Source: a virus. From it: DNA of 64,000 nucleotides. The stretch is from positions 85,160-149,159 of the IMG/VR virus record IMGVR_UViG_3300022602_000036; one strand, given 5' to 3'. The first letter of the stretch is position 1; every line of letters begins with the position of its first letter. The position numbers were made by a program, and so were the translations under genes. The notes beneath the pieces are model-generated. The model did no database searches and was not told where the DNA came from. It worked only from the letters and a program-made list of their open reading frames with translations. Shown piece after piece: positions 32,552 to 41,364 of this stretch.

Positions 32552-32554
32552 ATA
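32547..32554 (+). promoter_or_regulatory. T4-like late promoter octamer
   Basis: AATAAATA overlaps the dnaJ stop and lies 20 bases before the TTG start of the ClpA-like gene, with TATAGGA as SD. Confidence 0.45.
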
Positions 32555-32574
32555 TTTTTATATAGGACATAATC

Positions 32575-34878
32575 TTGGCTGACATGCAAAACAATCCTGA
32601 GATAGAACACATCATTAACACTGCCTGTGTTCTAGCCAAAGACTACAAACATGAATATGTTACACTAGAACATCTATTAATTGCCTTAATAGAATCTAAA
32701 AACTTTAACAAGTTAGTCACTGACTATGGTGTTGATGTAGAAAATCTTCTACGCGACTTATATGATTATATTGGTCGTCAAACACATCTAGTCAACGAAA
32801 TTAAACCAGATCTAACCCCAATGCGTACACACAGCCTAGAGCGTGTGTTTAATCGTGCATTTACACAGGTCTTGTTTAGTGCTCGTGATCAAATGGAACC
32901 TATTGATTTATTCTTGAGCATTAGTCAAGAACCTAATAGCCATGCAGCATACTTTATGCTCAAATGGGGTATTAACCGCAAACAACTAATTGACTTTTTT
33001 GCAGAACAAAACAGCGATCGTTTTAATCGTGCTAAGAAAGTTGAAAGTACTAAGAAAGACTTTGCTGATAAGATTCTAGCAGAATACTGCACAGACTTAA
33101 ACGCACAGGTCGTAGAAGGTAAGATTGATCCCGTAATTGGTCGTGCTTATGAATTAGAAGAAATTGCACAGGTTCTAGCACGTCGTAATAAATCCAATGT
33201 ACTTATGATTGGTGATCCTGGTGTGGGCAAGACTGCTATTGCAGAAGGCCTAGCATATAAGATTGTCAATGGTGAAGTACCAGAATATTTAAAACCTTAC
33301 ACAGTATTCAACTTAGAAATTGGCAGTTTACTAGCTGGTAGTAAGTATCGTGGCGAGTTTGAAGAAAAACTCAAAGATGTACTACACGCCCTAGGTCAAA
33401 AAGGCAACTCAATCTTGTTTATTGATGAAGCACATCAAATGCAAGGTGCTGGGTCAGGTGGCTCTAGTCAAGTAGACTTTGCTAATATGCTTAAACCAGC
33501 ATTGGCCAAGGGCAAGATTAAAGTTATTGCATCAACTACGTTTGAAGAGTATACTCAATCGTTTGAAAAAGATCGTGCGCTAATGCGCAGATTCTACAAA
33601 CTAAATGTAGATGAACCTACGCCAGCTGTGGCCAAAGATATCTTGTACGGATTAAGAACACACTTTGAAAAATTCCACGGCGGGGTTATCACAGATGATG
33701 CTATTGAAGCCGCAGTGGATCTAAGTGTACGTTATCAAACAGACAAACGTTTGCCAGACAAGGCCATTGATTTGATTGACATGAGTTCAGCTAAACTTAA
33801 GATTCAAAATCCAGACTTTGTAGTTACTAAACTAGACATTGTTGATACTATCAGCAAAGCCACTAAGATTCCTAAAGAGAATTTGTTAAGTGAAAAAGCC
33901 ACAGAAAGTCTAGTTAACCTTGAAGCTACAATCAAGGACAAACTATACGGCCAAGATAGTGCTGTAGATCAAGTATTAGAAAAGATCTATGTTGCCAAAG
34001 CTGGTATGAAATCACACAACAAGCCTGTAGGTAACTTCTTGTTCCTAGGACCAACTGGTACTGGTAAAACAGAACTATGTAAACTACTCAGCGAATCGTT
34101 GAGCATGAAACTCTTACGCTTTGATATGAGTGAATATCAAGAGAAGCATGCTATGGCTAAACTTATTGGTGCTCCCCCAGGCTATGTTGGCTATGAAGAC
34201 GGCAATCTAGGTGGTGGCTTATTGATCAGTGAAATTGAACGTAACCCACATGCTATTATCTTGTTAGATGAAATTGAAAAAGCACACCCAGATATCAGTA
34301 ACTTATTGTTACAGATCATGGATGAGGGCTACATTACAGGATCTAACGGTAAGAAAGCAGATGCACGTCACTGTATCCTTATCCTTACTTCAAATCTAGG
34401 TGCTGCAGATGGTGAACAAAATGCTATTGGTTTTGGTAGATCATTGCAAAAAGAAGGCACAGATGACGAAGCGGCTAAGAAGTTCTTTAAACCAGAATTC
34501 CGTAACAGACTTGATGCTGTAGTTAAGTTTGGTAAACTTGATAAATTGGCTATGAAGAAAATTGTTGTCAAATTCTTAAATGAATTAAATGACCTACTAG
34601 AAGAAAAGAATATCAAAGTTCGTTCATCAGAAGCCCTAGTAGATCACTTAACAGAAGTTGGATTTGATCCTGCAATGGGCGCACGCCCGCTAGCACGTAA
34701 GATTAACGAACTTATCAAAGTACCGCTAAGTAAGAAAATCTTATTTGAGCACATAGAATCTGGTAGTGTAGTTACCGCTGATTACAGTGAAGATGTTGTT
34801 AAATTTATTGTAATTCCGCCTGCACTTGATCTATTAGAAAACAAAACCGTTGACGAAAACGGCTACATTGTAGCATAA
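32575..34878 (+). CDS. ClpA-like AAA+ unfoldase
   Basis: This 767-residue protein has an N-terminal Clp domain (1-145), a first AAA+ module (Walker A G213-D-P-G-V-G-K-T) and a second (G492-P-T-G-T-G-K-T). It lacks the coiled-coil M-domain of ClpB. In the second module, I618-G-F-G sits where ClpA carries its IGL ClpP-binding loop, so the protein could dock on host ClpP and redirect proteolysis. The length equals ClpA (~758). The start is TTG. Whether the phage also encodes ClpP is not visible in this window. Confidence 0.9.
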   Translation: MADMQNNPEIEHIINTACVLAKDYKHEYVTLEHLLIALIESKNFNKLVTDYGVDVENLLRDLYDYIGRQTHLVNEIKPDLTPMRTHSLERVFNRAFTQVLFSARDQMEPIDLFLSISQEPNSHAAYFMLKWGINRKQLIDFFAEQNSDRFNRAKKVESTKKDFADKILAEYCTDLNAQVVEGKIDPVIGRAYELEEIAQVLARRNKSNVLMIGDPGVGKTAIAEGLAYKIVNGEVPEYLKPYTVFNLEIGSLLAGSKYRGEFEEKLKDVLHALGQKGNSILFIDEAHQMQGAGSGGSSQVDFANMLKPALAKGKIKVIASTTFEEYTQSFEKDRALMRRFYKLNVDEPTPAVAKDILYGLRTHFEKFHGGVITDDAIEAAVDLSVRYQTDKRLPDKAIDLIDMSSAKLKIQNPDFVVTKLDIVDTISKATKIPKENLLSEKATESLVNLEATIKDKLYGQDSAVDQVLEKIYVAKAGMKSHNKPVGNFLFLGPTGTGKTELCKLLSESLSMKLLRFDMSEYQEKHAMAKLIGAPPGYVGYEDGNLGGGLLISEIERNPHAIILLDEIEKAHPDISNLLLQIMDEGYITGSNGKKADARHCILILTSNLGAADGEQNAIGFGRSLQKEGTDDEAAKKFFKPEFRNRLDAVVKFGKLDKLAMKKIVVKFLNELNDLLEEKNIKVRSSEALVDHLTEVGFDPAMGARPLARKINELIKVPLSKKILFEHIESGSVVTADYSEDVVKFIVIPPALDLLENKTVDENGYIVA

Positions 34879-34938
34879 TAATTTTAGCCGTGAATTTTGC
34901 CCTGGTAAATAATAGCATATTATTTAGGAATTATAATC

Positions 34939-35103
34939 GTGGCAAAATTACATGAAGAAACCGTAGTAATCACAGTGAGTAAACTGCTAAAGAATGACGA
35001 AGATGCTTCAGAAATCTTAACCAGTGACACTGTAGCAAGTCTAGAGGCAGTAGTAGCAGAACTCGCTGGCGCAGGTGCGTTAGTAGAAATAACAGTAGCA
35101 TAA
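34939..35103 (+). CDS. Small conserved protein (54 aa)
   Basis: A GTG start at 34939, with TTTAGGAATT upstream, opens a 54-residue frame rich in valine, glutamate and alanine that ends at 35103. The product is acidic and helical (S-L-E-A-V-V-A-E-L-A-G-A-G-A-L-V-E). It fills the gap between ClpA-like and glycosyltransferase genes. No family is recognised. Confidence 0.55.
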   Translation: MAKLHEETVVITVSKLLKNDEDASEILTSDTVASLEAVVAELAGAGALVEITVA

Positions 35104-35127
35104 TTCAATTTAAAAGAGAGATTTTCA

Positions 35128-35970
35128 ATGAGCAAACAATCAAAACGTATCAAACCTAACTCACCTAAAATGATGCAGGTTAATGTTCCAGCAGCAAATG
35201 CACAATCACAAGCGCAATCTGGACAATTTGACTTTAGTAAAGTACATGTCCACTTTGGTATCCCAGCATATGGCGGTATGATTACAGAACCTTGCTTTAC
35301 TAGTTTCTTACGTTTTATCTTAATGGCAAGTAAGATGAACCTACAATGGTCATTAGACACTATGGTTAATGAGTCATTGGTTACACGTGCTCGTAACAAC
35401 TTGATGGCTAAGATGATGACCAACACTGCGGCCACACACTTTATGTTCATTGACGCAGACATCCGCTTCCAACCAGAAGCTATCTTTATGATGCTGGCCA
35501 CTGATAAAGATGTTATTGGTGGATTGTATCCTAAGAAAGCACTACCAATTAGCTATGTAATTAACGTTAAACCTGGTACAATGATTCAAAATGATATTTT
35601 CCCAGTAGACACAATGGGCACAGGCTTTATGATGTTCAAACGTCATGTATATGAAAAACTATGTGCTGCACATCCAGAAACAAAATACGTGGATGATGTG
35701 GGTCTAGGTAAACAATACGAGCCAACCATGTATGCTATCTTTGACTGTGAGATTGATGAAAAAGGTCACTATCTAAGTGAAGATTGGACATTCTGTCGTC
35801 GTTGGGCTAAACTAGGTGGTGAGATCTATGCTCACGCTAAAGTGTTACTAAACCACAGTGGTCACTATGAGTTTGCAGGTGATCTAAGTGTGTTAACTGG
35901 TGGTAAACCAACAATGCCTGATATTACTCCAGACCAAATAGCTGCAAAACAAGCACAACAAGCAGCCTAA
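35128..35970 (+). CDS. GT-A-fold glycosyltransferase
   Basis: This 280-residue protein has the A-N-N-L/R-x-x-L and F-I-D109-A-D111-I DXD pattern of GT-A glycosyltransferases, with V-I-G-G-L-Y-P and a later E-D-W-T-F-C-R-R block (acceptor-site acidic residues). The N-terminal 30 residues are lysine/glutamine-rich and look disordered. It could glycosylate DNA, a virion protein or host surface. It overlaps the next gene by one base. Confidence 0.8.
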   Translation: MSKQSKRIKPNSPKMMQVNVPAANAQSQAQSGQFDFSKVHVHFGIPAYGGMITEPCFTSFLRFILMASKMNLQWSLDTMVNESLVTRARNNLMAKMMTNTAATHFMFIDADIRFQPEAIFMMLATDKDVIGGLYPKKALPISYVINVKPGTMIQNDIFPVDTMGTGFMMFKRHVYEKLCAAHPETKYVDDVGLGKQYEPTMYAIFDCEIDEKGHYLSEDWTFCRRWAKLGGEIYAHAKVLLNHSGHYEFAGDLSVLTGGKPTMPDITPDQIAAKQAQQAA

Positions 35971-36416
35971 TGACCGAAGAAAAACTGAGTTTCGTAGTAA
36001 CCCTTAGTGGTACATTTTGGGAGAAACGACCTCAGTTTTCTATTTGGCTTGATGATCACATTGTCATACAGAGTGAAATTCCTGATTCTGCTCAACACCT
36101 TATAAAGTTTGAGCATACAATTGGTGAAGGCCCACATAGTCTTAAAATTCGTTTAGAAAACAAGACCAATGATGACACTGTAATTGAGAATGGTGAAGTC
36201 ATTAAAGATATGTTGCTGAACATAGATGACATTACCATTGATGATATTAGCCTTGGCAATCTATTATGGACTGCTGAATACAAATTAGACAAACCCCAAC
36301 AATATAATAATCAAACTATTGATCATTTAGATAGCTGTGTTAATCTAGGGTGGAATGGTACTTACATTCTTAATTTTAGTAGTCCGTTTTACATCTGGTT
36401 ACTTGAGAAACTCTAA
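35970..36416 (+). CDS. Beta-sandwich (carbohydrate-binding-like) protein
   Basis: This 148-residue protein looks like a jelly-roll. It has F-S-I-W-L-D-D-H-I-V, then G-P-H-S-L-K-I-R-L-E-N-K-T and I-D-D-I-T-I-D-D-I-S, resembling calcium-dependent xylan-binding (CBM60-like) modules. A similar protein is encoded at 37241. Phage homologues might be tail or capsid decoration proteins. The match is by pattern only. Confidence 0.5.
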   Translation: MTEEKLSFVVTLSGTFWEKRPQFSIWLDDHIVIQSEIPDSAQHLIKFEHTIGEGPHSLKIRLENKTNDDTVIENGEVIKDMLLNIDDITIDDISLGNLLWTAEYKLDKPQQYNNQTIDHLDSCVNLGWNGTYILNFSSPFYIWLLEKL

Positions 36417-36424
36417 GATAAATA
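36417..36424 (+). promoter_or_regulatory. T4-like late promoter octamer
   Basis: GATAAATA directly follows the upstream stop and lies 22 bases before the ATG at 36447. Confidence 0.5.
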
Positions 36425-36446
36425 TAGTAACATCTACGGATTTACT

Positions 36447-37238
36447 ATGTTATTAACTGAATTATACGAAACTAAACAACCCAAGCATGCAGCATTTTGT
36501 TTTGGCCGCATGAACCCGCCTACCATTGGTCACGCTCAACTAATGGCCACCACACAAAAAGCTGGTAAAGGTGGTGACTATTACATATTCCTTAGTCACA
36601 CACAAGATCGCAAAGACAATCCCCTAGACTACGATACTAAAATCAAATTTATTAAACAGATGTTTCCTAAATATGCTGGCCATGTTAGCACAACTGAGTT
36701 ACGCACTATCATAGAAATAGCTGGATTTTTATATGATCATGGATACACACATGTTACCTTTGTAGCGGGTAGTGATAGACTAGAAGCATTCCAAAAACTA
36801 CTCACCAGTTATAATGGTGTAGAAGGCAAGAAAACCTACTATAAATTTGCTAATATTGATTTTGTATCAAGTGGCGAACGTGAAGACGGTGCAGAAGGCG
36901 TAGAAGGCGTTAGTGCTAGTCAAGCACGTGCGGCCGCAATGGCCAATAATATGCAGGCTTTTTCACAGGCCACAGGTGCAGGTAAATTTGCACAGTCACT
37001 ATTCCAAGCAGTTAGAGCTGGTATGGGTCTAACTGAAAATATTGCTGAAGCAGGTGGAGTGGGTGTAGTTAAAGGTGGCGATCGTAGATATAATAACAGT
37101 CTAACAGTAGATGTAAAACCTAACACACTTGGTAAAGAAATGAAAGCATTTGGTCTAGTAGGCCGCAAAAATCCAGGTGCACCAACACGACAAATTCCAG
37201 TTGGTAAGAATGTAGGCAAAGGCAAGAAACCTGTTTAA
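36447..37238 (+). CDS. Nucleotidyltransferase (cytidylyltransferase-like) with capsid-targeting-like start
   Basis: This 263-residue protein has the nucleotidyltransferase signature G-R-M-N-P-P-T26-I-G-H29, which binds the nucleotide phosphates. V-S-A-S-Q-A-R-A-A near residue 158 corresponds to the second (ISSTxxR-like) motif. Family members are NMN or pantetheine adenylyltransferases or cytidylyltransferases. The start M-L-L-T-E-L-Y-E-T-K resembles a T4 capsid-targeting peptide with an L-Y-E site. A second such site, I-A-E, precedes the basic, glycine-rich tail (about 197-263). It could be injected with the DNA; that is inference. Confidence 0.75.
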   Translation: MLLTELYETKQPKHAAFCFGRMNPPTIGHAQLMATTQKAGKGGDYYIFLSHTQDRKDNPLDYDTKIKFIKQMFPKYAGHVSTTELRTIIEIAGFLYDHGYTHVTFVAGSDRLEAFQKLLTSYNGVEGKKTYYKFANIDFVSSGEREDGAEGVEGVSASQARAAAMANNMQAFSQATGAGKFAQSLFQAVRAGMGLTENIAEAGGVGVVKGGDRRYNNSLTVDVKPNTLGKEMKAFGLVGRKNPGAPTRQIPVGKNVGKGKKPV

Positions 37239-37240
37239 TC

Positions 37241-37555
37241 ATGGCAGAAGTTAGTCTGAGTGTACAAGTGCAGGTACTGCAGCCTAGATGGATTGATCAT
37301 GAACGTAATCGTTATCGCTTGTATGTCAATGATGATCTAATTACAGAACGTACTTGGATTTGGAACATAGACACTGTAATTGAAGAAAATATACTAGTTG
37401 ATGTTCCCCCACACCTATCACATACTGTTAGAATAGAACCTATCCTAGAACCTAGGTCTATAGCACAATTTGGCCTACGTAATTTCAAAGTAAACAATTG
37501 GCCTAAACCAGATTGGGGTGGTGCGAAGACTCAACTAAGTTTTATTATAGAATAA
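37241..37555 (+). CDS. Beta-sandwich protein, related to the 35970 gene
   Basis: This 104-residue protein resembles the beta-sandwich of the 35970 gene: Y-R-L-Y-V-N-D-D-L-I, then H-T-V-R-I-E-P-I. It starts just after the nucleotidyltransferase stop and its stop overlaps a late octamer. Its likely role is in virion structure or carbohydrate binding. No enzymatic motif is seen. Confidence 0.5.
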   Translation: MAEVSLSVQVQVLQPRWIDHERNRYRLYVNDDLITERTWIWNIDTVIEENILVDVPPHLSHTVRIEPILEPRSIAQFGLRNFKVNNWPKPDWGGAKTQLSFIIE

Positions 37556-37558
37556 ATA
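37551..37558 (+). promoter_or_regulatory. T4-like late promoter octamer
   Basis: AATAAATA overlaps the upstream stop and lies 20 bases before the ATG at 37579; TTAGGAA is the SD. Confidence 0.5.
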
Positions 37559-37578
37559 CACTATATTAGGAAATTATT

Positions 37579-37974
37579 ATGAAACCATCAGAATTTATTA
37601 AAGAAGAATTTGACAGCAAAGAATACAATGATGAAGCAGGTATGGTAGAAAACAACCTTGTAACTATCATGCGTTCATTAGTAGACTTGGCCAATCACAT
37701 CAAACACGATGACAATCTACCTGAATGGTGCCAAGAAAAAATCGCCGCAGTTAAGGGTATGATGGTTAGTGTTAGTGATTATATTGTCAGTCAAAAATCA
37801 TTAGGTATTGATCCTAAAGTAGACCAAGTATCAGAAGATGCCAGTGGCGGTGGTACATCAAGCGGTGGTATTGCTACTACTCCTATGGGTGGCATGGCTA
37901 AACGTAGCCAAGTAGGTAGCTTGTTTGGTGGCACTTACCAACAACCTAAAAAAAGCAAGGCTAAAAAGAAATAA
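37579..37974 (+). CDS. Small protein with capsid-targeting-like N-terminus
   Basis: This 131-residue protein starts M-K-P-S-E-F-I-K-E-E, close to the T4 capsid-targeting sequence M-K-T-Y-Q-E-F-I-A-E. A helical domain (residues 18-75) follows, then a glycine/serine linker and a lysine-rich tail (K-K-S-K-A-K-K-K). The basic tail could bind DNA, as T4 internal proteins do. A late promoter precedes it. It is a strong candidate for an internal head protein. Confidence 0.65.
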   Translation: MKPSEFIKEEFDSKEYNDEAGMVENNLVTIMRSLVDLANHIKHDDNLPEWCQEKIAAVKGMMVSVSDYIVSQKSLGIDPKVDQVSEDASGGGTSSGGIATTPMGGMAKRSQVGSLFGGTYQQPKKSKAKKK

Positions 37975-38414
37975 TGGATAAGTTTTCAACGCAGTTAAAG
38001 ATTGCTTTTGCTAGCCAATATGCGTTTGCTATCAAAGCACAGAACTTTCACTGGAACGTGGAAGGTCCAGAGTTCTATCAACTGCATTTGTTGTTTGAAA
38101 CAATCTACAACGAAGTCTACGGTGCCGTGGATGATTTTGCAGAAAATATCCGTAAGATCAAAGCCTATACTCCAGCAAGCCTAGAACGTTTTTCATCATT
38201 GACCGCAGTTGATGATGAACTAGCAGTTTTAGATCCACAGGCTATGGTAGCAGAATTATTGGGCGATGCTGAAAAAATGCAAGAAATTATGAAAGTGTTG
38301 TTTGTTGAAGCTGAAAGTCTTGGGCATCACGGCCTAAGCAACTTCCTAGCAGATCGTCAAGATGCATTTGCTAAACACGCTTGGTTCTTACGTGCAACAC
38401 TTAAAGGTAACTAA
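37974..38414 (+). CDS. Dps/ferritin-like protein
   Basis: This 146-residue four-helix protein has the Dps pattern: A-F-A-I-K-A-Q-N-F-H26-W-N-V-E-G, then V-D-D-F-A-E-N-I-R-K, which supply the ferroxidase ligands His, Asp and Glu. Dps proteins form dodecameric shells that oxidise and store iron and protect DNA. It lacks the basic N-terminal tail of DNA-binding E. coli Dps. The start overlaps the previous stop (TAATG). Similar Dps-like proteins are known in T4-like phages, possibly as virion or stress-protection proteins. Confidence 0.85.
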   Translation: MDKFSTQLKIAFASQYAFAIKAQNFHWNVEGPEFYQLHLLFETIYNEVYGAVDDFAENIRKIKAYTPASLERFSSLTAVDDELAVLDPQAMVAELLGDAEKMQEIMKVLFVEAESLGHHGLSNFLADRQDAFAKHAWFLRATLKGN

Positions 38415-38416
38415 TT

Positions 38417-40369
38417 ATGGACATGAAAAAACTTTTAGAATCAATTACTAGACTAGAAGGCAAAGAGTCTATGAAGGGTGCCGAAAAGGCGCCTACAGGC
38501 CCTAAGTTTACAGGCTATTGGAAAGGCACAGACTCAGCAACACCAGGTAACAAAATGGTAGGCGGTGGTGCAGAAGAATATGACGAAAGTATTCTAAAAG
38601 ACCTAAGCAAAGGTCCTAAGGCCAAAACCGTTGAAGAAGAACTAGCAGAAGCCTATGCACAGTTTATGGAAGATGACCTAGGTGTAGAACCTAAACGTCC
38701 AAGTCGCAAAGGCAGTCGCCCGGAACGTGAATATACTAAACACGGTAAACCAAGTAAACGTTATAAAGAAGTTAGCGTAAATGAACATGGAGATCAAGAA
38801 GATTACAAACCATGGGGATCACAGGATTTAGAGCCAGGACAAAAAGCTGTTCAAGGTAAACCTGTAAAAGATACTAAAAAATTTACTAAAGATCTAGCTA
38901 AAGATTTTGGCAAACATTTAGGTCAAGATGACGACGACTTAGAAGAAGGTGTTGCTGATCGTGTTTATACTGTAAACATTGTGCGCCGCAGTAGTTTTGG
39001 TGGCGAAGATAGAACACGTTCAACATCAGGTACTATTCCAGAATTGCTAGACTATTTTGGCTACACATTAGAAACAGGCAAATCATACGAACACGAACGT
39101 GGTCGTTACAAAATCAACATGGCACCTAAGAACATTAAGAGTCTAGTTGACAACTTAAACAAAGCCGCAAGTAACGCTGCCAGAAATGGACACAGTAGTA
39201 CATATTACGAAGTAGGCAGTGAAGAACAACAAGTCACAGAAGGTCGTGTTAAAGACGTTGCCATTGACCTCAAAGAACTATCTGACGAAGAATTTCTTAA
39301 AAAATACAAAAAAACCAAAGCAGAAATGCGTTCAGCACTAAGTGAAGCAATCAATCCAGCACAGCAAGCGGCTATTGCTATTTCAATGAAGAAAGCTCAT
39401 AAGAAACCTAAAAATGAAGGTTGGGGTGCTGATGCGGCCAATGCTCGTCACGCAGAACAACAAAGTGACTGGGACAAAACTTTAGAAAAATACAAAAACG
39501 ATCCTAAAATGACCAGTAGATTAAAACATCTACGTAGTTGGAAAGCTAGTGAAGCTGAAAAAGCCGCACACGCTGGCGAATACGTTGTTCGTGGTCGTGG
39601 ACATAAATTCCCAGGTGAAGACTTAGATGAAGCTACATCTACTGTAAAATACGGTGTGTTTGCCAAAGGTGGTAGCGTTGGTAGTGATAACAGCAAACCA
39701 TACAAGGTATTTGACACTAAAGAAGAAGCCCTTGCTTGTGCTAAAAGATATCGTTCACAGTTAACACCAGGTGAACGTGACTACTATAAAATGGGCTTTG
39801 TAACCAAGGCTATTAAAGAAAGTAGCGGACATAAAGTAATTGATAAGAAATTAAAGGATCGTGACAGTTGGCAACGTTTCTTAGATCAAACTCCAGAAGA
39901 ACGTGCTGCTCACGAAAAGAAAAATGCAGAGATTGCAAAAAAATTAGCCAAAGACTACAAAAGTCCATTCAAACATTCAATCTGGAAAGATGAAGTAGAA
40001 GAAGACATTGTGCCAATGGCTAATCCACAGTCTACTGGTTCTGTTAATCCAGCCAATCAACCTACAGATCAACAAGCTGAACAAGATCCTAAAACAGCGG
40101 CACAGACTGCTATTGCATTAAACACTCTTAAATCTGCTGCAGGAATCACAGCACAGCCAAAAGATATTGCCAAAGCACTAGATGATGTTAGCCAAGGTAA
40201 ACAGGTTAATCAACAGGATATGACTAAACTTAAACCTATGATGGATGTGATGAAAACTGCTGGCACTGACCCAAAGGTTGCACAACAGTTTAAAAATCTA
40301 TCAACACAGGCCAAGCAAACACAGCTACAACAACAGCAACAACAGGCCAAACAACAACCTAAGACTTAG
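38417..40369 (+). CDS. Polyprotein-like internal protein with capsid-targeting-like start
   Basis: This 650-residue hydrophilic, lysine/glutamate-rich protein starts M-D-M-K-K-L-L-E-S-I, with an L-x-E-type site. It seems to consist of several small modules: about 1-177 (basic linker), 178-275 (beta/alpha, starting V-A-D-R-V-Y-T-V), 276-405 (helical) and 406-530 (starts S-T-V-K-Y-G-V-F). A Q-rich tail ends in a long glutamine/lysine run. Possible prohead-protease sites L-E-E|G (177), V-T-E|G (275) and L-D-E|A (405) sit at the module borders. It could be cut into several internal head proteins. Function of the modules is unknown. Confidence 0.6.
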   Translation: MDMKKLLESITRLEGKESMKGAEKAPTGPKFTGYWKGTDSATPGNKMVGGGAEEYDESILKDLSKGPKAKTVEEELAEAYAQFMEDDLGVEPKRPSRKGSRPEREYTKHGKPSKRYKEVSVNEHGDQEDYKPWGSQDLEPGQKAVQGKPVKDTKKFTKDLAKDFGKHLGQDDDDLEEGVADRVYTVNIVRRSSFGGEDRTRSTSGTIPELLDYFGYTLETGKSYEHERGRYKINMAPKNIKSLVDNLNKAASNAARNGHSSTYYEVGSEEQQVTEGRVKDVAIDLKELSDEEFLKKYKKTKAEMRSALSEAINPAQQAAIAISMKKAHKKPKNEGWGADAANARHAEQQSDWDKTLEKYKNDPKMTSRLKHLRSWKASEAEKAAHAGEYVVRGRGHKFPGEDLDEATSTVKYGVFAKGGSVGSDNSKPYKVFDTKEEALACAKRYRSQLTPGERDYYKMGFVTKAIKESSGHKVIDKKLKDRDSWQRFLDQTPEERAAHEKKNAEIAKKLAKDYKSPFKHSIWKDEVEEDIVPMANPQSTGSVNPANQPTDQQAEQDPKTAAQTAIALNTLKSAAGITAQPKDIAKALDDVSQGKQVNQQDMTKLKPMMDVMKTAGTDPKVAQQFKNLSTQAKQTQLQQQQQQAKQQPKT

Positions 40370-40812
40370 TCATCTAGGTCTTCTGGTTCTTGCCCAGCTG
40401 ATTGCAGTTCCTTGTCTAGCTTTTTAATTGCTGATTTTACACTTGCTAGTTTATTAAACAGTTTAGCACCGCGTTTACCATTGATGTACAAGCAGAACTT
40501 ACCAGTTAGGTCTGCTTTGACTTCTGCTAGCATATCACCTTTAAATCCAATCTTAGCAGTGTATACTGGAGCAACATCAGCTAGAGTGTCAAACCCTAGT
40601 AGAATACTGTCACCTTGAGCACCAATCTTAACTAATCGTTGATCAAATACGCCACTTGAATTAGCTTTACGCATGATCATAGCAGCTACTCGAACATTGT
40701 TTTCTGCTACTTGAATAGTACCATCATCGTCAATCCAAAAATCTTCACCTTCAAATGGCCCGTCAAACGGATCTGAAATAATGTTGGTTAACTGTTTGTT
40801 GAATGTAGTCAT
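40366..40812 (-). CDS. Hypothetical protein on the minus strand
   Basis: This 148-residue protein has an N-terminal beta part (F-W-I-D-D-D-G-T-I-Q-V) and a helical, lysine-rich end with an acidic tail E-P-E-D-L-D-D. I chose the ATG at 40812; a GTG at 40824 lies upstream. A consensus minus-strand promoter at 40846-40874 drives it, so it is probably early. The 3' end overlaps the convergent polyprotein-like gene by 4 bases. The function is unknown. Confidence 0.55.
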   Translation of the reverse strand: MTTFNKQLTNIISDPFDGPFEGEDFWIDDDGTIQVAENNVRVAAMIMRKANSSGVFDQRLVKIGAQGDSILLGFDTLADVAPVYTAKIGFKGDMLAEVKADLTGKFCLYINGKRGAKLFNKLASVKSAIKKLDKELQSAGQEPEDLDD

Positions 40813-40845
40813 TGTTGGGTTCACCTAATGGTTAATAATACGTCT

Positions 40846-40874
40846 ATTATACACTCAAAATCTAAAGTTGTCAA
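40846..40874 (-). promoter_or_regulatory. Consensus sigma70 promoter on minus strand
   Basis: On the minus strand TTGACA (40874-40869), a 17-base spacer and TATAAT (40851-40846) precede the gene starting at 40812. It is divergent from the late octamer at 40887. Confidence 0.85.
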
Positions 40875-40886
40875 GTGTTAAATCAT

Positions 40887-40894
40887 GATAAATA
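40887..40894 (+). promoter_or_regulatory. Late promoter octamer close to ATG
   Basis: GATAAATA ends 5 bases before the ATG at 40900, leaving no room for an SD. Confidence 0.55.
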
Positions 40895-40899
40895 CTCTT

Positions 40900-41364
40900 A
40901 TGCTGATTACAGAATTTTTCTTTGAAACTAAACGTAAACAATCTCAAACCAATGAGTTTAAAGATTGTATAGTCCCAGTTCCTCGCCCGCTTAAAAGCAA
41001 GACCCCTGTAGCTGAAGACCAGTGGACTAACCAGGACAATACCTATCACACAGGCAACGGGCAATGGCACGAAAATGGTGGTGAATGGTCGGGTGGTAGC
41101 AACAGTACCTATCACACAGGTCAGGGCATGTGGGAAGACCTAGCCACAAGTAACTATATCACCAATGAAAATGAACATGTAGATTTTGGTGACATTATCA
41201 CAGCACGCAACCTAATAGGATTGTCCTTAGATAATCCAAAAGAACACAAGCACAAGTATTTTGAATTTTTAAAACATCTTAGAAATAAAGCAGGTGAAGA
41301 ATACAGTACACAAGTACATCAACTTGCGGCCAAACTAGCCAAATCAGCTAAGGACTCAGACTAA
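40900..41364 (+). CDS. Protein with capsid-targeting-like start and repeated YHTG motif
   Basis: This 154-residue protein starts M-L-I-T-E-F-F-F-E-T-K, like the other putative capsid-targeted proteins. A duplicated motif, N-T-Y-H-T-G-N-G-Q-W and S-T-Y-H-T-G-Q-G-M-W, lies at about residues 43-52 and 64-73. A helical C-terminus follows. I chose the ATG at 40900 over one at 40885, which lies inside the late octamer. The stop overlaps the adhesin gene start. Confidence 0.6.
   Translation: MLITEFFFETKRKQSQTNEFKDCIVPVPRPLKSKTPVAEDQWTNQDNTYHTGNGQWHENGGEWSGGSNSTYHTGQGMWEDLATSNYITNENEHVDFGDIITARNLIGLSLDNPKEHKHKYFEFLKHLRNKAGEEYSTQVHQLAAKLAKSAKDSD

Noticed and set aside
34920-35501. Long open frame on the minus strand (193 codons)
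   Set aside because: It runs antisense through the 34939 and 35128 genes, has serine/isoleucine-rich composition typical of a shadow frame, and lacks an SD.
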